A DNA stretch of 64,000 bases from assembly GCF_000524195.1 (NCBI RefSeq), contig NW_020170430.1, positions 427,547-491,546 on the forward strand, written 5' to 3'. Under the pieces are notes generated by a model. The model saw only the letters and a list, made by a program, of their open reading frames with translations. It was not told the origin of the DNA and did no database searches. Source of the stretch: Echinococcus granulosus. Taxonomy: Eukaryota > Platyhelminthes > Cestoda > Cyclophyllidea > Taeniidae. Of this stretch, positions 1 through 11,981 are shown in pieces. The position numbers were made by a program, and so were the translations under genes. The stretch's first letter is position 1. Every line of letters begins with the position of its first letter.

Positions 1-726
1 CTGTGGCTTACAAATGCCAATCATGCAGTGTTGTGGTGACCGAGATTCTGCATACATTGTAGCAAATTTCAACGATACAAAGTGGTGCGAAGCCTATTTC
101 ACATAGTTTATCGCCTTGCTTTGACAATGAGGGCCGAATCATTAACTTTACTGTTTCTGTGTACTCACAATTGCCCAAGTTCCTATAAGTAAATTTTTTA
201 CTTTTTTAGACTTACTTGTAAGTATTACCGAAAAACCTGGGTTATCCATCCATTTTACACCTATGAGAAAATAATCATGGAATAAATCTAGAGCTGCCAT
301 CGGTATGCGATTAAAGTTGAGCATTTCAGGACTCCCACTTTACCTCGAGTTTCCTCCCATAGAGCCGATGGTCCGAATGGGGTTAATAGCATCAAGGATG
401 CAAAAGACGTTGTGTGCTCTGCATTATGTACCAACATACACAAGACAGGTCTCATTAATTTCATTCAAGGCCTTGGAATTTGCACATCGCAAGTGCCTCT
501 GCGACGTGTGCGAGTGCGTGCGTGCCCGCGCATGCCACGCCACTGCGCCGGTGCGCCTCGCGGAGAGCCTCTCAATTTCGACGGCATCCACCACTCAAGG
601 CGCTGATTGAGCACTGTGAGTGCTTTAGGCTGGAAATAAAATCTGTACTTCACTCTCGAGGCGCTACCAAGTCCCTACCGGCGCAGTTTGTGCTCCTGTC
701 CCTCACCGATCACTTTTGCTTTCGGA
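1..726 (+). promoter_or_regulatory. Upstream region of the annexin gene with a GC-rich core
   Basis: No convincing coding exon is seen. The stretch at about 485-600 is strikingly GC-rich and full of alternating GC/GTGCG steps, unlike the AT-rich flanks, and lies 130-240 bp before the annexin start codon. This suggests a promoter or 5' UTR. Short open frames here run on several frames of the GC-rich block at once and look like composition artefacts. Confidence 0.4.
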
Positions 727-3700
727 ATGGCCACCGTGCATGCAGCTCCCAACTTCGATGCGCATAAAGATGCCGAGACTTTGTACAATGCTATGAAGGG
801 ATTAGGTGAGAAGCTTTGGCTTAATTGCTTTTTTGCTACACATTCAAGTTCTGGTGCTGGATAGGTTGTTCTTTCAACTGGTTATGTGTTTTTGGAGTTC
901 GAAACTTTGGAGTGAGACTAACTACCTGAAGGTGTACTCATAAGTTTTAATAAAAAACACTGTTAGTGCACTCTGACTGCTCTATAATCCAGTTCAAGAG
1001 ATGATGATGAATGCAGCTGCATATCAGGGGACTTATGCAATCAATTTCATAGTTGTCTTTTCACATTGGAACCTTTTGCAATTTAACATCTTGCTTTGCT
1101 TATATGCTTTGCGTCTGAGGTCGGTTACTGATTGGACATAAAAATACTGAGCGGCCATCCCAATGCATAAGGCTACATGTCAATCAGAAGTGAGCTCGAT
1201 GTCGAGACAGGCATTTTTTTTAAAAGTGTCTTAAAGCACAGATTCTAGGAATTCCAAGTAGTGTCATGTACCATTCGTAAATTCATCTCTCAGGGCTGCT
1301 TTTGCAAACACTGTGAAGTAATTATGCTATCAAAAATAGCCCTGCCACAAATCTTTTGTTAAGCAGCTAAATGGTTGAACATTTTGCTGTCTTTGTGTTA
1401 GGAACTGATGAAGATGCCATTATCGACGTCTTATCACATCGCTCGCTTGAACAAAGACAAGTCATCGAAAAGACGTTCAAGGCTGTGTATGGAATGGTGC
1501 GTCTACAAAATTATCATTGTATTTTGATTCATTAATTTAAGTGATGATTGGTAATTGGAACCTCCTTAAAATTATTTATTGAGCTTTTGAACCAATATGG
1601 GGGATATGCTACGTAAAATGAACAAAAAGTTTCCTTCAACTTCAGGATCTCAAAAACACCCTTCACAAGGAACTTAGTGGCTACTTCCGTTTGGCCGTCC
1701 TCTACTCATTCTACGATAAGGCACACGTCAATGCCAGTGCGCTTTATCGGGCCATGAAGGGACTCGGCACCGATGAGACCATCTTGATTGATGTGATCTG
1801 CTCAAGTAGTAATGAGGAAATTCACGAACTGAAGGAGGCCTATAATGATAGTGAGTTATCGCACAGTTTTCATTTTGCGCTGTAGGCACGATTCTTTCCG
1901 GAAAACTAGTTGAATTTAATGAGTATTATGCTGTAATTGATAACAGGCACAGACGGTAGCTCAAACTTGACCGCTATTATTTCGTCTCTGCTTTCTACTT
2001 TTATGTGCCGATACAAATTTGCTTCATATATTATTCAGTTTATTTACTGCCTAATTGCTATAATTCGACTTCTTTTCAGTCCTCAGAGAAAAACGTCAAA
2101 ACCGTAAGTTTTGGTTTCACATTACATTTAAAATGGTTCCTTAAAATGATACTCATTTAATTTTGATTAGCTAATTTAATTCAAAATATATTTTAATAAG
2201 ATAAGAAATACAATTTCCTTCTTTATGGAAGAACTCTAAACTAGTTGCATTAGTTTCATTAAAAATGCATTTTGTACATAACCCAGAAAATACGCAGTGG
2301 CTTTTTATTAAATTAGAAGCTCCGTAAATTTGATCTTTAGGCACTTTAATAACTCAAAACGCTCTCGTATTTGTATTCTCATCCAAGCCTGCGACATTGA
2401 ATATTCATAGGGGTTGTTTTTCAAAACTTATTTTGTGTCATAAATTTCGGTAGGAAGCTTAATTGTATGATTTATCCTCTTCTAGTCTCTAGAAGATCGT
2501 TGGAACAGGATGTTATTCACGATGTCAGCGGTGATTTTGAGCGCGTGCTGGTTGCACTGCTACAAGGAAAACGCAGGAGCAAATTCACCAAGGACGACGT
2601 TGTGAAGGACTGCGAATCTCTCTACCAAGCAGGAGAGGCGTAGGTGAAACATGAGTTTCGTAAATACTCAAATGTAGGATCTGATATACACCGTCAACAT
2701 ATAAGCAGCCTATTTACTGCTTTGCACTGCAAACGGTTCAGTGTTTAAAAAGTGCTAAAACTGCGAAGAAGGGTTTAGACCCTCGTAACTTTGAATGACG
2801 CCTCCTATTTTAAACAACACTACCACAATTTCTTGAATATTCACGTTTTTCAGCAAATTTGGCACCGATGAGGCAATCTTTACCAAAGTTTTTGTAAACT
2901 GCCCATGGGAAGAAATCATCGGTATTGCAACGCTCTATCTTGAAGTACGTCCGCTTCTATGAAGTCTTTTTCATCGTTACGTTTTGTAAATTATTCGTTA
3001 TTCCCTCAGGCTGTCGGAAACGACCTCTTCACCACAGTTGAGAAAGAAACCTCAGGAGACTATCGAGATGCTCTTCTCGCCTTATGTAAGTGTGCATAAT
3101 ACGCCTGTCAAATCATTTTTTGCAACCAGCATTTCGGGAACGAATGCTTTTGGTAAACTATCTCTTTCAGTGAAGACTGCATTGAACAGGAAAAGATATT
3201 ATGCGGAAGTGCTTTACCAATCCATGAAGGGAGTCGGCACACATGACGAGAATCTTGTACGCATGATCATGGCGCACTGCAATGTGAGTGAATCGAGCCT
3301 TTCACCCAACCCTCCTGGAAATTCGCGCACATTACTGCAGATCATTCAGCCGTGTCAACCATTAACATAAGTCTACTTTTGACTACTGAGGTGCCGCAGT
3401 TAGGATATTTACTGGTATTCAGTAGTTAGGTTGATAAAGTGGAATTTACAGTACTAATATTTAACTCATTTAAAATTTCTTTAAATAGTTCGGAGTAGTC
3501 GATCGGATTCATTTCTTCCCGAGTTTCTCAACACCCCCAACTAAGGCAGATTTCATGTTCGATTAACCATCTGAATTTTTTCATTTTACTTGCCTTTAGA
3601 CCGATTTAGCCGAAATTAAGCAGGAGTTTCTCGAAATGTATGATACAAGTCTTGAAGATATGGTTAAAGGCGACACCTCTGGTGACCAAAGGAAGTTCCT

Positions 3701-3734
3701 TTTGGCAATGATGGGCGTTCATGAGGATAAATAA
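727..3734 (+). CDS. Annexin (four-repeat, about 320 aa)
   Basis: Calcium-dependent phospholipid-binding protein. Exons: 727-805, 1402-1496, 1646-1850, 2082-2103, 2493-2639, 2854-2944, 3010-3085, 3171-3283, 3600-3734; the sum is 963 nt with a TAA stop. Four annexin repeats are visible. Repeats 1 and 2 carry the type II calcium loop MKGLGTDE (exon 1/2 junction and exon 3). Repeat 3 has KFGTDE and repeat 4 the changed MKGVGTHDE. The N-terminal tail before repeat 1 is only about 15 residues. All introns are GT-AG; exon 4 is a 22-nt microexon. The start is the first ATG of the frame, 130 bp after a GC-rich block. Flatworm annexins are often tegument-associated, but nothing in this sequence proves location. 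The family is certain; the subfamily is not assigned. Confidence 0.93.
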
Positions 3735-5642
3735 TTTACGCAATTCATTTACTTAGGTCTGAAACAAAAACGTTTATTACACACAATTCTAAAAAGTATA
3801 ATCTCTTTGGAGTAAAGAATTGCGTAGTTGTTTTCAAAAAGAGGGATGTAAACATACCAGCTATTTCACGTTGATTGCCATTGGGCAGTAAATAGCCAGT
3901 GACCTCGCTTGTGCGTATAAAAGCAAAAGTTGAAAAAGTACCGCAGCTCGTTACTGCTGAACATAAATCTCCTATCAAGTAACGTCTTTTCAGATATTCT
4001 GAAATATGATAATAGAAAAGGTGTAATTTCTGGGGAAATGAATTAAACGGAAGGAAGCATACACTTTCAGAAGGGGGAAGGAAAGTGCTGGCACCTCTAC
4101 TTGAATTCACTGCGGCTTATCCCGGAAGTCTACTTCATCCTTTCGCGAGAGTAGGAATTACTGGGCTCTAGCACACAGTCACGTCTGCAACAATGTGCAA
4201 TGAAGGTATCAAAGATCAGCCCTTGGTATCCTAATTACACTCACACTTGTGTAATCTGGTAACTGCAGTTGTTGCAACCAAATTCAAAAGAAAGCAAAAT
4301 TCTCTTCGTCTGCGTCCATTATTTTGTGATTAAGTCACTAAATATACATGTGAACGAGTATTAATCATATATACTTTAAATGGTATATTTTAATGCAATC
4401 ATTACTAACAGTTGCCGAAACTTTTGGGTGAAAACCAACTGATTTTAGCTAACGAATAAACACAATGTCGTTATATATCGACACCAAAGATCTAAAAGAG
4501 CTTAGCACTTTTGACTCAATTTCGCAAAGTCACTACTGCAGCTATTGCACCAACTTGCTCAAAATGTCTCAAAGTCACCCCTATAGCACCACTAAACCAA
4601 ACAGTTACGGGAAAGGCACGATTATGAATGTGCAGGATGGTCGAAAATCTATGGGCATGGGTGAGGCATCATGTCGGGAAGTGGAGATGTAATCTGCAGT
4701 CTGCAGAGATGAGCGCACAGTTAAACATACGATCAAATAAATACGGGACCCGTGTTGAAATGCAGAGAATGCTGCGCTAAATATATTAATGAACATATGA
4801 GACCAGTAGATGCAGCAATACGAAATTCAAATACGGATACTACCGAAATGAGGTACAGTCAAGCAAAACTTTTTTAAGGCATGGGTTTAAGTTATAGATA
4901 ACAAACGTATCAAATCAACGATGCGAGTCGTTTGTAAGTCGGTACTTTGTGATTGAGATCATGAATTCCTATGGAGATTATCCATTCTGGGCGATGATTT
5001 GCACCACGCATTTAAACGCGATTAAAAAGAACGGTCAAATTAATTAATACCAAAATCAGACTCGAAATAATACATTCAGGAAAAATTGCTCCTTGTTGCT
5101 AATAGGGGTAGCTCCTCTTATTACCCAATGTGCCCGATTTATGATGTACAGGTGTGGTGATTTCAGATTAGTGGGTACTTCGGCTTCCACGACGCATAGT
5201 TTTGCATGTCAGCAGACTTTTGGCCCTTATTTGCGTTAGCAATACCAGTTATGCCGTAATATATCTGCTTATTGCAACTTCAGGGAGTGGGGGGCGCTAA
5301 ACTACCAAATAGCTACATAAGACAGCTCGTAAATTCAAAAAAAGAACAAATTCAGGGCTATAAAAAACTGTCCAAGTATCTGGTAATTTATTGTTTCCCG
5401 ATTTTCTGTGAAAACGACTTTAGAAATGTAACAACACAAAATTAGAGGTGATTTTACTTATTTTCAAAAAAACCAAGAACAAAATGAGATGTTATTTTCG
5501 TTGTTTTGTACCTACAAAACGAACGTTATGTATCTCAAAGATTCAGTTTACTGGCACACGGCTATTTTGAATAAGCTCGCTAACATTGGACCTTGTGTGC
5601 TTCGATGCTTTTGTGTGACAATAAGTGAGGTTTTATCTTGCA
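3735..5642. other. Intergenic, nothing recognised
   Basis: AT-rich spacer between the annexin stop and the FAR1-domain gene. The open frames on both strands are short, lack splice context and resemble no family I know. No repeat of the TRIM family is present. Confidence 0.6.
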
Positions 5643-7104
5643 ATGAATCTTGAACCAGAATTCCTACGAACCTTTTTTCCGTTGTGTTATGAGTCTTTTG
5701 ATGTCTTCTTTAGGTGTTTATCGAAATTTCAAAAGGCAAGTTTTATATTTGTACTAGATCATTTGTAGGGAACGGGGGTTGTTTATACCGTAAAGAAGCT
5801 CAAAAGTTTGCCAGAAGGCTCGGAACTAGCTCGTAATCTTACCTATGAATATATTCGTCTCGTCTGTTCTCATCACAAATCTAATTCCAATGCATCTGCT
5901 TCCAGGGCTTTGAGGTATAACTTACTTTTGTGTGGTATTAAGTTACTTCAGTGGTCCAGAACTCGACTGTCCATCATACATGGAACTGTGTGTGGCTGAT
6001 AATCGACTTAAAATAACGTCATATGATATGCTTCATCAGCTGCACTCGAATCTCAGGCCTGGCACAGCAAACAGCTGTGAAGTGTCACAAGAAAGTGACG
6101 AAGCTGATAACTGTGGTGGGTTATTATGCATATATGTATTACTCTGCTGTAGATGGAATGTCGGGGTATAATTTGACGGCAGCGTTTCTGAAATTTTTCG
6201 ATTCAACAGCATTCGCTACCTTAGCTGAGTTGTCTGATAAATTACATCAATTTGAGAGCGTGAGTCTTCATCCAGGTAATTGTTTCAGTCCACAGGTGCG
6301 CTCTACGTAAAACTTAACTCAAAACGATTTCCCGAGGGTCATCCGATGAGAAATTCGATGGTCTATAGTAACATAAAGTATGTTTGCTACCACTATGGCA
6401 CGCGTGTCAGTTCTGCAACTAAGCGGAAAAATCAGCGGTAATTTATTGTTTCATGCATTAATGTACGTTTCTTAGAACTTCAAAACTCGGATGCAGTTCA
6501 CAGATTTGTATAAGCTATTCGAACGGTCATCTGCGGATTGTTAGCTTCGATATGCGTCACAACCACCCCGTTACCTCGGAATCTGCCCAACTCTACCCTC
6601 GAAACCGCCGTCTAGACAAACATGAACAGGAAGCCGTTGACGAACTGTTACGGCTTCCCTACGACAATAGTCTTGTTTTGGATATAATCAAGAGTAAAGT
6701 CAGACTTTTGATTTACGACTTTAGAGCAATTTGGAAAGGTTTGCACGAAGACAGATCTTAAAAATATGCGAAGTCGGTTAAAGAAAACGACAAACGGTAA
6801 TCAGCTGTCCTTTATTGGTGGAGAAAAACACCGGGTTGAACGTGAGGAACAGCTAAACTCAACACTTCAGGAAATCAGAGACATCGCAGAAGTATCCAAC
6901 GATGATCTGTTCGTGCAGAATATGTCGGTGCTTAAATGCGTCGTTGCCGTCTGGAAGCAAGGTAAGGCCGCGATCATCTCTGAAGCGGGTGACGGCCCCG
7001 GTCCAAATCCTTCCTATCAGAATGTCTATCCTGACGACGCAAATGAGATACTGATCGAGTACAACTCACCAAGTCCCTATTTAATGTCAACTGACACGCA
7101 GTAG
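5643..7104 (+). CDS. Protein with two tandem FAR1-type zinc DNA-binding domains (419 aa)
   Basis: Exons: 5643-5735, 5769-5914, 5952-6115, 6153-6259, 6289-6437, 6476-6698, 6727-7104; total 1260 nt. Residues about 13-112 and 140-250 are two diverged copies of the FAR1 (WRKY-GCM1 superfamily) fold. Copy 2 is classic: FPEGHP, IKYVCYHYGTR, a second Cys in KLGCSSQICIS, and the MRHNHP ligand pair. Copy 1 aligns along its length (LPEGSEL, IRLVCSHH, ELDCPSYMELC) but ends in HQLH instead of HNH. After copy 2 comes the linker typical of ZSWIM3-like proteins (about 270-310), then an acidic tail without similarity. No SWIM zinc finger and no MULE transposase domain is present, so a domesticated DNA-binding remnant of a Mutator-like transposase is likely (inference). 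Intron 1 is a GC-AG intron of 33 bp; the others are 28-38 bp. Confidence 0.82.
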
Positions 7105-8142
7105 CCCACACTCCTGCTAATTAATCTTGTACAGGCTTGATGTACTTTGTGTAAATAAGACTGGACCATGTAAGTATCGATGAGGATATGCGGTCTCCTG
7201 CTCATCAATATCAATTGCTACATTTCTGGTTTAAACTCAAAGGTGCGCCCACCCGCTTGCGTAAAGAAATTCTTAGATTTAACCACGCTTTTCCCAGTTT
7301 CTCTAGTTCTATTTTCCGATTCCGTATAAGCCGACCTTCGTGTTTTATTCTAGCTCAGTTTACGCATTCAATCTCGAGCATTTTCTTCCATCCAAATAAA
7401 ATGGCATTTCAAGTCCACCACGTGATACCTGGGAATAGCTTCAGAAAAGAAGTGCAAGAATAACATCGTTATTTGACACGATATGTACATTAATCATTGG
7501 TGAAGACCTTCAGTCTAGGATACGCCTCACTCCCAGATATGTTAGACCTAAAAAATGGAGTTGGGAGAGACAGTGAGGGTTACTTCAAGGTAATTCAGAA
7601 TCGCCAATACTGGCGACACGTGGTGTGCTGTGGACCTACGTGCATACACATCGAGACTAGCTACTAAGGTATTAATTCCCCACTTGAAAGCACAATCGGG
7701 ACAATAAGTATGGTGATGCGTCGTATTTATTGCATTTGTTACTTAAGTATGTTACCGAATTATGCTGAAATTCACATTAAAGTATATTTGTCGTGACCTT
7801 CAGTAGGTATTCAGTTTAACAAAAACGCGTCTGCTTATACTCTACTCAATTTGTAGTTATACTTTCACTTCGTACATATGACAAGACTCTTAGTGGTCTT
7901 AAAACCAAAGTACTTAGCACTGGATACTCTACACGTCCAGAATAGGGGGTGGTTTTCCAGATATCACCTTTACTTGAGAGGATAATGTTGAGTCGACTCA
8001 TTGGCGGAATAGTAGGCCACCAAGTAGTTGAAATAGATAGAGTGGACAAAGGATTGTTCCAATAATACAGTATGATAAAAAAAACCATTTTAATAGTTTG
8101 TACTAGTAAACGCCATTTAGAATACGCAGTCATCAAGCTAAC
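7105..8142. other. Spacer; may hold the 3' exon of the DMAC1-like gene
   Basis: No firm coding exon. On the minus strand an open frame from about 8090 down to 7846 can be joined in phase to the exon at 8143-8344, but it shows no similarity I trust. An AATAAA at about 7396 could serve the FAR1-domain gene. Confidence 0.35.
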
Positions 8143-8344
8143 CTGAGGCAAGTGCAAAGCACGAGGCCGAATAGGTTAGACGAGTAAGGCCGCGATATTG
8201 AGCCTGTTGTCGCAGACTCCAGTAGGCTGTGTATCCAGCCATGGCTAGGCACGTCGTTGAGCCGAATATCTTGCAGCTCAAACAATTCTGCTTCTCCCAC
8301 AGATCCTTATGGTCCCTTGTTTGTACCTCGGATTTGTCACTCAT
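8143..8344 (-). CDS. DMAC1-like (DUF4536) small mitochondrial membrane protein, first exon
   Basis: The exon starts at ATG 8344 and ends at a clean CAG|GTTAG donor (8143), phase 1. It encodes 67 residues with a CLSCKIFGS motif followed by a hydrophobic segment (TTCLAMAGYTAYWSL) and the start of a second one. The Cys-x-x-Cys followed by two membrane segments is the pattern of DMAC1/TMEM261, an assembly factor of the distal membrane arm of respiratory complex I. The family is usually about 100 aa, so one more exon is expected. I could not place it with confidence; a candidate acceptor near 8092 opens a frame to 7846. The call rests on a short motif and is moderate. Confidence 0.42.
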
Positions 8345-8823
8345 TCTAAAATATATTACCACTCCATTTGCACAAATATGAATTGTTGCATTACATTTTA
8401 CAAAACTAAAATCCTCCCAAATTCACGTTATCTGAGTGGCTTAAGGTACTATCAATGGAATGAACATAATTATTAAACACCAGAAAGTATAATGGAATCC
8501 CAGCACCCTAAAGTCCATCAGACCTAAAACTCCCCAACTTAGGTGAAACATTACATCTTTGGACCTTTCAGTTTGTGAGGTGAAATAGATTCGCTAGAGA
8601 AAAATGAAAATGCTGTAATTTACATAGTACCTGCCCCACATATTTGCAGGATAATTTCAGAGATGTGCACTAGCACAGCTCAGACAATAGAGCTTTATGC
8701 TGCTAACAGACAACTGATTTTGAAGAGGTCCATATCGGTGAATAAGTTTTTTCTGAAAATGAGTCCACACTAGGTCCGCGAACAAGGCTGTCAAAAACAA
8801 TCAGTTTTGAGTGCTAGCAGTAT

Positions 8824-9117
8824 TTACAACATCGTTTCGTATTCCACACCAAATGTCTCGTCAACGAAGTTTGGAATGAAATAGCCGCACTTGCAAACCA
8901 TCCCATAGCATTCATCCCCAATTTGCGTAGCCGACAATAAAAACGAAATGTCGCTTGAGGTAGAGAACCGGTACTTCATAGAAAAGGAAGAGCATCGGCG
9001 TTTGAAAGAATTACAGAAAAACACTGTGTCAATCGAATGAGTTTCACACCTGCCCAAGTGATTAAACGAGTGGTGCCTGCTGACTTCAGCAACTAGCGCT
9101 ACCACCAAGCACAGCAT
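8824..9117 (-). CDS. Candidate small cysteine-containing secreted protein (97 aa)
   Basis: A single-exon frame on the minus strand. The first residues (MLCLVVALVAEVSR) could act as a signal peptide, and six further cysteines follow, two of them in CKCGYF near the C terminus. I recognise no family. An internal CAG|GTGTG donor-like site means it could also be part of a spliced gene or chance. It is listed only because of the signal-like start and Cys spacing. Confidence 0.22.
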   Translation of the reverse strand: MLCLVVALVAEVSRHHSFNHLGRCETHSIDTVFFCNSFKRRCSSFSMKYRFSTSSDISFLLSATQIGDECYGMVCKCGYFIPNFVDETFGVEYETML

Positions 9118-11981
9118 GGTTACGCAGAGATGAAATAAGCAGCCGACAGAATTTGACGAGTCTACTCACAAAGCCACCAACTTTTCATTCCGAGACCTCA
9201 AAAAGATAACAAATTGCATTTCTATCCCATCAGATCTAAATTCCAGATAATTTCTGTAAGGAAATGATCCAATGACGAACTAGAAAAACAGCTCATTTCA
9301 AATGCGACCGCAAAATTTGACCTTCGTCAGGTTTTATGGATATTTTCTAGTGAAAATTCATGCTACCTTTTGCCCTAAACCCATAAAAGGTGACTCACCC
9401 GTAAACAAAAAGAAAATCTGCTCAACTCAGTGCAAGTTTTTTACTATGATCATATCACGCTCCCCTAAGTATTACAACCAGATCGCAGAACTGAGTGTGC
9501 AGATTTCTATCACAAATAAGCTGAACCAATAAATGAACGCCCTCTCCGCTAAAAAGTGTCGTGATGATCAACAGCGAAGTGGGGTTATCAAAGCGAGGAT
9601 GTAAACTAAGGCGTGAATGTGACGTGGTCATTCTCACACTCAATAGTTTGGACTATCGTAAATAGTTGTGACCCTGCAGAGATGAGCTGGCCCATTAAGT
9701 GCGTCAACCCGTTCGTTCACATGGCCGGTGTACTAGGGTGAATAGCGGAACCAGTGACCTATAGCTCTATGTCAGACCAGAGGGACAAGATCAACTGATG
9801 AACCAAGTAGGTAAAAAGCAATCTACATAATGGCACTCGGATTAAAAACTATCTTTGGCGCATTCCGACATATTGCATTGAATCGTAATTGTGCTTTGAC
9901 CTAGGAGAAGAAATAAAGCGAGTACAGTAAGTGGGATTTCTTCGGGCTCTAACCGCCACAACCGCGAATCACGTCGAAACTTTTTTCTTCGAGCCACCAC
10001 GTAGGGCATGCACCACTGAAGCTACTCACATTACCAAAAGTAACCGTAAGGTATTCAAAACTTGAAAAAACTTTACAAAACTCGCTTTAATTTAACACTG
10101 ACCCAAGCATGAGCGAAGTTGAAGACAACATACCGTTCAAACACTTTGACGAAATCTGAAATCGCAAACTGTGAATAACTGGACATTACCAATATATGGT
10201 GATTTCTCATTGTTTCAAATTGAAACTTTACAATAGGAGTCGCATCACAGCCTTATTATTCACCATGGATGCAGTTCACCGTGTCAGAGATCGAAAATTG
10301 AACCTATGTACAAGGAGATGTCAACCATGAAGTGTAACGCAGAGTTAGTAGAGAATTTGACCAAAATATATAAACACAAATCGAGGACACCTAATCGGGA
10401 AACAAGTGGCATCCAACGCTGCGAAATACGTGACAAGCGAGAGGGAACCTTAGGCACGCGACGTCATAGCGAAAGCCGCGTCGGTGAGTCACATTAATCA
10501 CAAAGCGAGATAAAATCGGCAATCGTTTGAGGTAACCGAGTTGGTAGGTTTGTGAGGTCACATACAAAAATCAGGGAACTGCAAAAGGCCTCTTGGAATA
10601 CTTGAGCCTTTGAAATAATCACCGGAAAACAATCCGTTTCAACAAAATAAGTTTCCAAATTCCACTGTCATAAAGCATTTGACTCCATAAGTTTAAAAAC
10701 ATGACTTTAGCCACCTCGGTTTCCATCTGACTTTCTCTTCTCAACCGTCTATTCCATTTTGCATGAGATCGCCTGATGGTAAGCTGAGGGAGTAACTACC
10801 CGGACAAGAAGTATTGGAGGGAAACGGGAGGTGATACACATCATCGTCCCTTCCCCGCCTGTCCTAGTGTGAATCTTATCAATGAGTTTGGTGGTAGCAT
10901 GTTTTACGTTAACCAGCAAGAATAGGACCGCCACCAACTAATTAACCAGTCTTAACCGCTGTACAATACGTTTTCCTTGAGCGTGTCTGATCCGTGGCAT
11001 GTCAAGTAGCCAGACATCAACCCTAATTCCTTGGCCTTGAAAAATTGCTTAAAGTGAATGAATGCGTCTAGAATAGACCACACACACAAGGCAAGGGGAC
11101 TCGTCTTGTGAGGAAGAGTGAATAGTCTAGAAGTGCGAGGCGAGCAGCAAAGGAATGAGTAGGCAGGTTTGAGGCAATTAAAATTTGGAGAACAAAAGCT
11201 ACCTCCCATTACAAATTAACGGCCTTTGAGGTTTATTACCATTCGCCACAAATTTTCTGACCAGTTATTGAGATTGGGAAATCAAAAGACCAATACCGAC
11301 CACCTTTAGGAACGGTGGCAATTGGGTAGTAAATGTATTAGAAAGTGTTGAAGTGACGATTACGCCTAACTTCAGTTCATGATTTAACCATGTGGAGACA
11401 AAAACAATCGGCTAAGCATTGCATTGAAACATCAAAACAGGTTCGCACCCCAATGGAATAGCTTCAAATTGTTTACACAATAAAGCGGGTTAGACAGACT
11501 CAGATCTAATTTCAACGCGACATGGTAAAACAACGAGGTCAGGAAAAGATCTTGAGGGCAGAACACCACCTTTGTAAAATTTAACGTTCCATTACTAATA
11601 AATTCTCGGGTTTGCACAGCAACAGCACACCAATAAGATTTGTTTTAGCACAAGCAAGAACCTTGTTGGTATGATTGATTTTACAGAACAGATAAACGCA
11701 GTGGTGATTGAAGGGGCTCGCTGATATGCATACAGGCCGCAGGCAAAGAGGAGGACATGAGATTGGTCGAATCGATTTATTGCATAATTATTTACATGGG
11801 GATGAACGCGTACACGCGAGGCCCGCATTAGCTTGTCAGGCGATAAAAAAACGTGACAGCGATTAAACGAGAAGTGAAGGTGGATGTTTATGCTGGGAAA
11901 GTCAGATCGGAGAGCATCAATCAGTCGAGTCTTTATTGAGATATGAAAGTGGCAGTATTTATCTACCCAGGAAACGCAGCT
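9118..11981. other. Long spacer, nothing recognised
   Basis: About 2.9 kb without a convincing exon. Open frames are under 90 codons, biased to no strand and without splice signals in register. No tRNA B-box, no LTR of the local TRIM family and no tandem repeat were noticed. Confidence 0.55.

Noticed and set aside
7188..7463. 91-codon plus frame after the FAR1-domain gene
   Set aside because: Phe/Ser-rich AT-skewed translation, no similarity, and an AATAAA within it; probably 3' UTR.
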